Source: DATIBL01 sp035457505
GTDB taxonomy: Bacteria > Patescibacteriota > Minisyncoccia > Phycocordibacterales > UBA6899
Length of the DNA stretch: 10,676 bases
NCBI GenBank assembly: GCA_035457505.1
Contig: DATIBL010000104.1
Coordinates: forward strand, 1 to 10,676
Direction: 5' to 3'
Position 1 is the first letter of the stretch; each line of letters begins with the position of its first letter. Below, one piece after another: positions 1 to 4,985 of this stretch. The position numbers and the translations under genes were made by a program. The notes beneath the pieces are model-generated. The model did not search any database, was not told the DNA's origin, and saw nothing but the letters and a program-made list of their open reading frames with translations.

Positions 1-1
1 G

Positions 2-766
2 GAGCAGCTCGCCAATCTGGAGAAGACCCTGAAGCATCAGAAGCAGCGCGGAAACTGGGGCGAGGCATCGCTTGAGCTCATCCTCTCGAATACGCTCGCG
101 CCGGGGCAGTACATGATGCAGCATGAGTTCCGCAACAAGGAGAAGGTCGATGCCGTGATCGTCACCAAGGAGGGCATCATTCCGATCGATGCGAAATTTT
201 CGCTCGACAATTATAATCGCGTCGTTCAGGCGATCGACGACCGGCAGCGCGAGGAGATGGAAAAGGAGTTCAAGAATGATCTCAAGAAGCGCATAGATGA
301 AACCGCGAAATATATCCGCCCGGAGGAGGGGACGCTGCCGTTCGCGTTCATGTACATTCCGGCCGAGGGTATCTACTACGACCTTCTGATCAACGAGGTC
401 GGTGCGGTGAAGGTCAACACGCGCAATCTGATCGACTATGCATACAACGAAAAGAAAGTCGTGATCGTTTCTCCGACGACCTTCATGGCGTACCTGCAAT
501 CGGTGCTCTACGGATTCAAAGCATTCAAGATCGAGGAGACCGCGAAAGACATCATTAAGCGCGTCAACGAGCTCGGAAAGCATCTCAAAGCCTATGAGGA
601 CTATATGGCCAAGCTCGGGAATTCACTCTCGACGACCGTCAATCACTACAATGCGGCGTCCAAGGAACTCGGAAAGGTCGACAAGGATGTGCTGCGCATC
701 ACGGGTGCCGCACCGGGCCTTGAGCCGATGGTGCTTGAGCGGCCGATCCTCGACCCCGACACCTAG
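2..766 (+). CDS. rmuC: RmuC family DNA recombination protein (5' truncated by window edge)
   Basis: The frame is open from base 2 to a TAG stop at 764-766, giving 254 visible codons; the start lies outside the window. RmuC proteins are restriction-endonuclease-fold proteins linked to limiting recombination at inverted repeats; the exact reaction is not established. Family hallmarks seen are the RGNWGE stretch (visible residues 17-22), then DAVI followed by IPIDAKF, and later a YIPAEGIYY segment and VSPTTFMAYL. Together these form the conserved core domain. A coiled coil normally precedes this core, and the first visible residues (EQLANLEKTLKHQKQ) look like its end. The remaining C-terminal part, rich in charged residues, looks helical. 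An internal ATG at 113 is not the start, because the conserved RGNWGE motif lies upstream of it. The gene converges on the small gene at 839-1108. Family assignment is secure; the precise role is not. Confidence 0.93.
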   Translation, partial: EQLANLEKTLKHQKQRGNWGEASLELILSNTLAPGQYMMQHEFRNKEKVDAVIVTKEGIIPIDAKFSLDNYNRVVQAIDDRQREEMEKEFKNDLKKRIDETAKYIRPEEGTLPFAFMYIPAEGIYYDLLINEVGAVKVNTRNLIDYAYNEKKVVIVSPTTFMAYLQSVLYGFKAFKIEETAKDIIKRVNELGKHLKAYEDYMAKLGNSLSTTVNHYNAASKELGKVDKDVLRITGAAPGLEPMVLERPILDPDT

Positions 767-786
767 CGGGAATTCCTTTTGGGCAA

Positions 787-817
787 ATCAAAAGACCCGC
801 AACAAGGTGCGCGGGTC
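787..817 (-). terminator. Rho-independent terminator of the 89-aa orphan gene
   Basis: On the minus strand a 7-bp perfect stem (GACCCGC/GCGGGTC, + positions 794-800 and 811-817, 10-nt loop) is followed directly by TTTTGATTTG. It begins about 22 nt past the stop of the 839-1108 gene. On the plus strand the stem is preceded by A residues and has no T-run after it, so it is oriented for the minus-strand gene, not for rmuC. Confidence 0.75.
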
Positions 818-838
818 CGTGTGCCGGAGATGTGCCGG

Positions 839-1108
839 TCAGCTGAAGTCCCGGAGAAGCATGGCGGCATCATCCGGCGATGTGGCCACGAAACGCACGC
901 TCGGTGCGGTCTCGAAGATGAGTGCGTCATGCGCGCGGTCGGCGATGGTCGGAATGTTCTGCTTTTTGAGTTGATTGCGGATACGGTCGAATTCCTGGTG
1001 GACGACGCAGGAACTGACCTCGTTGTGGGGGTATTCGACGCCGAAACGGACGCCAGATTTGGTCGTGAAGACAAAGAAACGCTGCGGGACATCGCGATTG
1101 AGAACCAT
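839..1108 (-). CDS. Orphan 89-aa hypothetical protein
   Basis: I do not recognise this protein. It is an 89-residue soluble-looking product with no membrane segment or signal peptide. The N-terminal half looks beta-rich (RFFVFTTKSGVRFGVEYP), the middle is a charged helix (EFDRIRNQLKKQN), and the C-terminal half alternates short strands (ALIFETAPSVRFVATSP). It holds one cysteine. That it is a real gene rests on signals outside the reading frame: a sigma70-type promoter upstream (TTGACG, 16 bp, TATGAT), an SD sequence GGAGA 5 nt before the ATG, and a terminator about 22 nt after the TGA stop. It is a complete single-gene unit. Overlapping frames on both strands lack such signals. It lies between rmuC and rplU, which gives no functional hint. 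Function unknown. Confidence 0.75.
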   Translation of the reverse strand: MVLNRDVPQRFFVFTTKSGVRFGVEYPHNEVSSCVVHQEFDRIRNQLKKQNIPTIADRAHDALIFETAPSVRFVATSPDDAAMLLRDFS

Positions 1109-1113
1109 GCTCT

Positions 1114-1118
1114 TCTCC
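1114..1118 (-). promoter_or_regulatory. Ribosome binding site of the 89-aa gene
   Basis: The minus strand reads GGAGA, then 5 nt, then ATG. It is one of only two clear Shine-Dalgarno sites in the window and fixes the start at 1108. Confidence 0.7.
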
Positions 1119-1143
1119 AGTGTGTGAACGAACGCCGAAGTGG

Positions 1144-1171
1144 ATCATACAACGCCAATATGAGCCGTCAA
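1144..1171 (-). promoter_or_regulatory. Sigma70-type promoter of the 89-aa gene
   Basis: On the minus strand there is a -35 TTGACG (+ 1166-1171), a 16-bp spacer and a -10 TATGAT (+ 1144-1149). The transcript would start near 1137, leaving a leader of about 28 nt that carries the GGAGA site. Both boxes are one base from consensus, the best match in the window. Confidence 0.75.
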
Positions 1172-1202
1172 GGAGCCCCCGGCTGCGCTTTTCCGGATTC
1201 CC

Positions 1203-1230
1203 TTGCAAACCATGGGAAAGTGTGTAGAAT
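1203..1230 (+). promoter_or_regulatory. Promoter of rplU
   Basis: A -35 TTGCAA (1203-1208), a 16-bp spacer and a -10 TAGAAT (1225-1230) are present. Transcription should start near 1237, just 3-4 nt before the ATG at 1241. An in-frame ATG at 1229 falls inside the -10 box and would not be in this transcript. Confidence 0.6.
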
Positions 1231-1240
1231 GGCTTTCACT

Positions 1241-1555
1241 ATGGCATTCGCAGTAATCCAGACCGGCGGAAAGCAGTACGTAGTCGAGCAGGGGGACACC
1301 CTCAAGATCGAGAAGCTCGACGGCGTCAAGACTGGCGACACGGTAACTTTCGATAAGGTGCTTTTGGTGGACGACGGCGCGACGACCAAGGTCGGCATGC
1401 CGCATCTCGCCGGTACCAAGGTGACCGCAAAGCTTGTTGCAGAAGGAAAGGGAAAGAAAGTGCTCGTCGTGAAGTATCGCCCGAAGAGCCGCTACTACAA
1501 GAAGAACGGCCACCGACAGCCTTTCTCCGAAGTCACGATCGAATCGATCGGATAA
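1241..1555 (+). CDS. rplU: 50S ribosomal protein L21
   Basis: This is a large-subunit ribosomal protein that binds 23S rRNA. The 104-aa product has the usual L21 length and opens with MAFAVIQTGGKQYVV, the family's N-terminal signature. The C-terminal rRNA-binding patch follows (VVKYRPKSRYYKKNGHRQPF, residues about 76-95). The start at 1241 is chosen because it gives the typical L21 N-terminus and lies just downstream of the predicted transcription start. The alternative ATG at 1229 would add MAFT; a GGGAAAG run 8 nt before it could be a Shine-Dalgarno site, so it cannot be wholly excluded. L21 is very often followed by rpmA (L27). Here a terminator follows at once and the next gene is convergent, so rplU is a single-gene unit. 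Confidence 0.97.
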   Translation: MAFAVIQTGGKQYVVEQGDTLKIEKLDGVKTGDTVTFDKVLLVDDGATTKVGMPHLAGTKVTAKLVAEGKGKKVLVVKYRPKSRYYKKNGHRQPFSEVTIESIG

Positions 1556-1560
1556 AGATC

Positions 1561-1587
1561 AAAAAGCGCTCCCCGAGAGCGTTTTTT
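1561..1587. terminator. Bidirectional terminator between rplU and recR
   Basis: The stem CGCTC (1567-1571)/GAGCG (1577-1581) is flanked by AAAAA on the left and TTTTTT on the right. It therefore has a U-run in both transcripts. It lies 5 nt after the rplU stop and 23 nt after the recR stop, so it can serve both convergent genes. Confidence 0.8.
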
Positions 1588-1609
1588 GTTTCGGCAGATG
1601 GAGATGGTA

Positions 1610-2227
1610 CTACGTCCGTCGCTCAAGAGCCCATCTGACGGTGTCTGGGTCGGCGTATTCGAGCTCGCTTCCGGTTGAGAGTCCGCGGCCAAGCGTAGAG
1701 AGCGCGATACCGCTTTCTGCGAGGCGATCGGCAAGGATCGTGCGGATGTGATCCGCTGTGTGCTCGCTCTCTGGGGTGACCGCAAAAGCGAGAATGATCT
1801 CGCGAAGGCCGAGCGGCGCGAGCGCATCGATGCGTTCGACGAGCTCACGGGTGCGGATCTTGCGTTCCGGCTCCTTCTCGAGCATGGGCAGCGTTCCGCC
1901 AAGAACGAAGTATCGTCCGCGATAACCGCCCTTCTCGAGTGCGTCGAGATCAGCATCTCGCTCGACGATAGCAAGCGTCGCAGTATCACGCATGAGATCG
2001 GCGCAATAGGTACAGCGGCCGTCCACGCTTTTCTCGGATGCCATAAAATAGCGACGGCATCCAGTGCACTCTCGAATGGAGCGTTTGAGTGTGCGAATCT
2101 CGTCGGCAAGGTCATCGAGGACGCTTTGCGGGCGGTTGAGCAGATGAAAGACGAATCGGCGCGATTGGCGGGCGCCAATGCCGGGAAAATCCGCGAAGAT
2201 CTTTGCGAGACGATCGATCTGGTCCAT
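1610..2227 (-). CDS. recR: Recombination mediator protein RecR
   Basis: RecR acts with RecO (and RecF) to load RecA on SSB-coated single-stranded DNA during gap repair. The 205-aa product has the full family layout and length. A helix-hairpin-helix lies at residues 14-30 (FPGIGARQSRRFVFHLL). A four-cysteine zinc finger uses C54, C57, C72 and C75. A Toprim domain runs from about residue 83, with E89 and the GGYRGRYFVLGG segment. The C-terminal GRGLSTGSELEYAD motif is at 180-193. The ATG at 2227 comes 12 nt after the dnaB stop, with no clear Shine-Dalgarno in the gap, so translation may depend on ribosomes arriving from dnaB. recR often sits next to dnaX and ybaB; here the partner is dnaB. Transcription ends at the shared terminator with rplU. 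Confidence 0.96.
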   Translation of the reverse strand: MDQIDRLAKIFADFPGIGARQSRRFVFHLLNRPQSVLDDLADEIRTLKRSIRECTGCRRYFMASEKSVDGRCTYCADLMRDTATLAIVERDADLDALEKGGYRGRYFVLGGTLPMLEKEPERKIRTRELVERIDALAPLGLREIILAFAVTPESEHTADHIRTILADRLAESGIALSTLGRGLSTGSELEYADPDTVRWALERRT

Positions 2228-2239
2228 AGCAAGAGTGCA

Positions 2240-3640
2240 CTAGAAGACCTCGTCGAATGCGGTGTCGACCTTGCGATTCTTTTCGATATCTCGGAATGTC
2301 GTCCGGCGATCGTCGAAGAAGAGCTCGACGATACCCGTCGGGCCGTTGCGGTGCTTTTCGATCATGATCTCCGCAATGTTCTTTCGCTCCGAGGCCTCGT
2401 TGGTCCGGTCTTCGCGATGGATGAACATGACCACGTCCGCGTCCTGCTCGATAGAACCGGAATCGCGCAGGTCGGAGAGGCGAGGCCGTCCGCCACGCTG
2501 TTCGACCGCACGAGAGAGCTGCGAAAGCGCGAGGACCGGAATGTCGAGCTCCTTCGCGAGTCCCTTGAGCGATCGGGAGATCTCGGTGACTTGCTGGACC
2601 ATCGAGTCGGAATTCCTGAGGGGAGTCATAAGCTGGAGGTAGTCAACGATGACGAGTCCGAGCTTGTGTTCAGCCTTGAGGCGACGGACTGCCGAGCGCA
2701 TCGAGAGGATGTTCATGCCCGGCGTGTCGTTGATGAAGATCGGTGCTTTAGAGAGTCGATCAATAGCTTCCGAGAGGTAGGCGAACTCGCTGTCGGCGTT
2801 TAGCTTGCCGGTGCGCAGGCGCCACGAATCGACGGACGACTCGGCTGCGAGCATGCGGTCGATGAGCTGCTGTGCGCTCATTTCAAGCGAGAAGATGCCC
2901 ACCGGAACGCCATGCTCGACCGCAGCGCGGCGCGCCATGTCGAGCGCGAGCGATGTCTTACCAACAGACGGACGAGCGGCCAGGATGATGAGGTCGGATT
3001 TCTGAAGTCCGGAGAGCAGATTGTCGAGTGAAGTGAAACCGGTCGAGACACCGCGGAGCCCTTCGCCAGCCTGATGCAGTTTTTCGATACGCTCCCATGC
3101 TTCGGCAAGCGCATCTTTGATGTGCACGATCGACTGCGGTGCGGCCGTGTTTGAGATGTTATAGATCTTCTGCTCTGCCTCATCGATCAGTTGATCGAGC
3201 TCGCGCTCCTCGCTGTAGCCGAGTTCGCTGATATGGTTCGCTGCGTCGATCAGCGTGCGCATGACGAATTTCTTGCGGATGATCTCCGCGTAGTATTTTG
3301 CATTTGCCGAAGAGGGGACCGCGCCGGCAAGCTCCGCGAGATAGGAGCGTCCGCCGATCTGATCTAGCTGGCGTTTGTCTTCGAGCTTCGCGGAGAGGGT
3401 GAGGAGATCAATCGGATCGCGCTTGGCGGCAAGCTCGATCATGCCGTGATAGATCAAGCGATGCTTCTCGGCATAGAACGCATCGGCCGAGAGCGAGTCG
3501 GAAATGTCGTAGAGCGATTCGGAACGAAGGAGAATAGATCCAAGGAGCGCTTTCTCCGCTTCGGTGTGTTGCGGAGGGATGCGAACATTCGTATAGGGCG
3601 ACGGACGAGCCGACGCTCCGTATCCTTCGGATCGAGCCAT
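2240..3640 (-). CDS. dnaB: Replicative DNA helicase DnaB
   Basis: DnaB is the hexameric helicase that unwinds DNA 5' to 3' at the replication fork and recruits primase. The 466-aa product matches family length. The N-terminal primase-interacting domain covers about residues 24-125 and starts with the usual PPQHTEAEKALLGSILL. The RecA-like motor has Walker A ARPSVGKTS at 222-230, Walker B VIVDYLQL at 330-337, the SQLSR segment at 373-377 and the arginine-finger loop KHRNGPTG at 429-436. There is no intein, although DnaB is a common intein host. The start is ATG 3640, placed 6 nt after an extended -10 (TGATAGAAT), so the message is probably leaderless. It heads a two-gene unit with recR. Confidence 0.97.
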   Translation of the reverse strand: MARSEGYGASARPSPYTNVRIPPQHTEAEKALLGSILLRSESLYDISDSLSADAFYAEKHRLIYHGMIELAAKRDPIDLLTLSAKLEDKRQLDQIGGRSYLAELAGAVPSSANAKYYAEIIRKKFVMRTLIDAANHISELGYSEERELDQLIDEAEQKIYNISNTAAPQSIVHIKDALAEAWERIEKLHQAGEGLRGVSTGFTSLDNLLSGLQKSDLIILAARPSVGKTSLALDMARRAAVEHGVPVGIFSLEMSAQQLIDRMLAAESSVDSWRLRTGKLNADSEFAYLSEAIDRLSKAPIFINDTPGMNILSMRSAVRRLKAEHKLGLVIVDYLQLMTPLRNSDSMVQQVTEISRSLKGLAKELDIPVLALSQLSRAVEQRGGRPRLSDLRDSGSIEQDADVVMFIHREDRTNEASERKNIAEIMIEKHRNGPTGIVELFFDDRRTTFRDIEKNRKVDTAFDEVF

Positions 3641-3646
3641 GGGGAC

Positions 3647-3655
3647 ATTCTATCA
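3647..3655 (-). promoter_or_regulatory. Extended -10 promoter of dnaB
   Basis: The minus strand reads TGATAGAAT, then six bases (GTCCCC), then the ATG of dnaB. Transcription normally starts 6-7 nt after the -10 box, so it would start at or next to the ATG. No good -35 is visible, which is common for extended -10 promoters. Confidence 0.6.
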
Positions 3656-3713
3656 CGCACCCGCGCATGGGAGGAAAGGACGGGGGGATGTGAAAAACCT
3701 GTGTACAAAATCG

Positions 3714-3737
3714 CCCCCGAACCGTGAAGTTCGGGGG
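3714..3737 (-). terminator. Strong hairpin, probable terminator of the 133-aa gene
   Basis: A perfect 9-bp stem CCCCCGAAC (3714-3722)/GTTCGGGGG (3729-3737) closes a 6-nt loop. On the minus strand it lies about 9 nt after the stop of the 3747-4148 gene and is followed by CGATTTTG, a short T-run. No plus-strand gene ends here, so the minus orientation is preferred. Confidence 0.65.
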
Positions 3738-3746
3738 TCTTGTCAT

Positions 3747-4148
3747 TTACCGCGGCTTGTGTACGCACACCGAGAGGATGAGGTCGCGTGAATGGACGAT
3801 CGCGCTCTCCTGGGACATCGCTAGCGTACCGAGAGCATTCACGAATTGTCGTGCCCGCGTTGCGGGGAGGTTCAGTGACGCAAAATTCGTGAGACGCAGA
3901 ACCTCGACGATTCGGCAGATGAACGCATAGCGCTCCGGATCCCCCCAGACCTCGGGCATGCCTGGCTCCTCCTTGACCGAAACTTCTGGGAGGTGGCCGA
4001 GGATGCAAAGCCACTTCATCATGATGGGTTGGGGAACGACGATCACATCGTTCTCGTCGATGTGGAGCCTTTCTCGAAGATCTTCGAACATGACTTCGAC
4101 GGCGTCAGCAACGCGAGAGATCGCGAGCTCGATAGTGTGCTCTTGCAT
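3747..4148 (-). CDS. Orphan 133-aa hypothetical protein
   Basis: I do not recognise this protein. The start at 4148 is set by a strong Shine-Dalgarno AAGGAGG ending 4 nt before the ATG. A longer frame from 4214 would add 22 residues, but its ATG overlaps a -10-like box. The product has no signal peptide or obvious membrane span. The first 30 residues look like an amphipathic helix (IELAISRVADAVEVMFEDL). Next comes a strand-like VIVVPQPIMMKW, then a likely loop rich in E, P and G (about residues 52-71), then helical segments to the end. Three cysteines are present. It is transcribed divergently from the nucleotidyltransferase gene and ends at its own hairpin, so it is probably a single-gene unit. 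Function unknown. Confidence 0.7.
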   Translation of the reverse strand: MQEHTIELAISRVADAVEVMFEDLRERLHIDENDVIVVPQPIMMKWLCILGHLPEVSVKEEPGMPEVWGDPERYAFICRIVEVLRLTNFASLNLPATRARQFVNALGTLAMSQESAIVHSRDLILSVCVHKPR

Positions 4149-4152
4149 GATG

Positions 4153-4159
4153 CCTCCTT
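4153..4159 (-). promoter_or_regulatory. Ribosome binding site of the 133-aa gene
   Basis: The minus strand reads AAGGAGG, then CATC, then ATG. This near-perfect anti-SD match decides the start at 4148 over the longer frame. The spacing of 4 nt is short. Confidence 0.75.
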
Positions 4160-4209
4160 GTGATCCCGCTAGGGGAGTTGTTCGCAGGATGAACTGCTGG
4201 CCGAAGTCA

Positions 4210-4233
4210 ATCATACATAGGCCAATTTGTCAA
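4210..4233 (-). promoter_or_regulatory. Possible promoter/operator region of the 133-aa gene
   Basis: The minus strand carries TATGAT (+ 4210-4215), about 60 nt before the ATG, and a perfect TTGACA (+ 4228-4233). The two are only 12 bp apart, too close to act as one standard promoter, and no -10 sits 16-18 bp from TTGACA. TATGAT may act alone. Confidence 0.35.
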
Positions 4234-4266
4234 GTGTTGTTTTGGGATACGGGTGCAATCCTGCCT

Positions 4267-4275
4267 TGGTACAAT
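4267..4275 (+). promoter_or_regulatory. Extended -10 promoter of the nucleotidyltransferase gene
   Basis: TGGTACAAT (extended -10, hexamer 4270-4275) is followed by 8 nt and then ATG at 4284, so the leader would be about 2 nt. No convincing -35 lies 16-18 bp upstream. Confidence 0.5.
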
Positions 4276-4283
4276 CTGAGGAT

Positions 4284-4985
4284 ATGCTCGGTACTCAAAC
4301 GACACAGGCGGTCATCTTAGCCGCCGGAAAAGGCACGCGCATGCGTCCGCTGACTGATGCTGTCCCAAAGCCGCTTCAGGAAATACTCGGGCGATCGCTC
4401 CTTGCGTACAAGCTCGATGTGCTCCCAGCCTCGATCGACGACGTAGTGATCGTGATCGGGCATCTCGGTGAGCAGATCGTCTCGGCGATCGGCGAGCGAC
4501 AGGGAACTCGAACGATCCGCTATATCGCGCAGAGCGAACTCAATGGGACGGCGGGCGCGCTGCTTTCTGCTCGAAGCCTGCTCAGAGAGCGATTTCTTGT
4601 GTTGATGGGCGATGATCTTTATGACGCAAATGATCTTGCTCATCTTGCAGAAGAGGAGATGGCGATCGGTATCGCGGAGGTGTGCGATCGTGAGATCGGC
4701 GGAGAGATTATACGGAAAGACGACGGGACGCTGCTCGAAGTCCGCGAGGCGCGGCATCGGGTCGATCACGGATTCATCTGTACTGGCGCCTATGCACTGA
4801 CGCAGCGTTTCTTCGCGCATGCGCCCGTCGCGGTGCCGGGCTCTCTCGAGCTCGGGATTCCGCAGACGCTCGCATCCATTGCGCGAGAAGCACCTGTAGC
4901 GCTGGTCCCATTCACGCGATGGATGCAGATAACATCGCCTGAAGACCTCGTTCGTGCTCAGGAATTTGTTAGAATGAAGTCATGA
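4284..4985 (+). CDS. NDP-sugar pyrophosphorylase-like nucleotidyltransferase
   Basis: The product is a cytoplasmic GT-A-fold nucleotidyltransferase of the RmlA/GlmU/GalU type. Such enzymes join a sugar 1-phosphate and an NTP to make an NDP-sugar and pyrophosphate. The 233-aa protein has the signature VILAAGKGTRMRPLT (residues 10-24) with the active-site VPKPL just after, the base-binding LNGTAGAL (86-93), and the metal-site GDD (109-111). TGAY is at 167-170 and SPEDL at 218-222. It is about the length of single-domain members, with no C-terminal acyltransferase repeat, so it is not a full GlmU. The start at 4284 leaves the usual short lead before the signature; a longer frame from 4227 crosses the promoter. 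The usual second metal Asp (W-x-D-I-x-T-P-E-D-L) reads Gln here. Its stop overlaps the next gene by ATGA. Substrate cannot be told from the sequence. Confidence 0.88.
   Translation: MLGTQTTQAVILAAGKGTRMRPLTDAVPKPLQEILGRSLLAYKLDVLPASIDDVVIVIGHLGEQIVSAIGERQGTRTIRYIAQSELNGTAGALLSARSLLRERFLVLMGDDLYDANDLAHLAEEEMAIGIAEVCDREIGGEIIRKDDGTLLEVREARHRVDHGFICTGAYALTQRFFAHAPVAVPGSLELGIPQTLASIAREAPVALVPFTRWMQITSPEDLVRAQEFVRMKS
4967..4975 (+). promoter_or_regulatory. Extended -10 inside the end of the nucleotidyltransferase gene
   Basis: TGTTAGAAT is followed by six bases (GAAGTC) and the ATG at 4982. Hexamer and spacing are the same as at dnaB (TAGAAT, 6 nt, ATG). It could give the 540-aa gene its own leaderless transcript besides read-through from the upstream gene. 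Confidence 0.5.

Noticed and set aside
767..793. CTTTTG/CAAAAG inverted repeat after rmuC as a plus-strand terminator
   Set aside because: A 6-bp AT-rich stem with no following T-run; it adjoins the minus-strand terminator instead.
779..1240. Long 5' extension of the rplU frame (ATG at 779) giving 258 aa
   Set aside because: The extension lies opposite the 89-aa gene and its promoter, has no L21-like content, and the rplU promoter lies inside it. L21 is about 104 aa.
1748..2803. 351-codon open frame on the plus strand
   Set aside because: It is antisense to recR and dnaB, which are unmistakable. The frame is open because of GC-rich codon structure.
4149..4214. 22-codon N-terminal extension of the 133-aa protein
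   Set aside because: Its ATG lies inside a -10-like box, while the ATG at 4148 has a strong Shine-Dalgarno.
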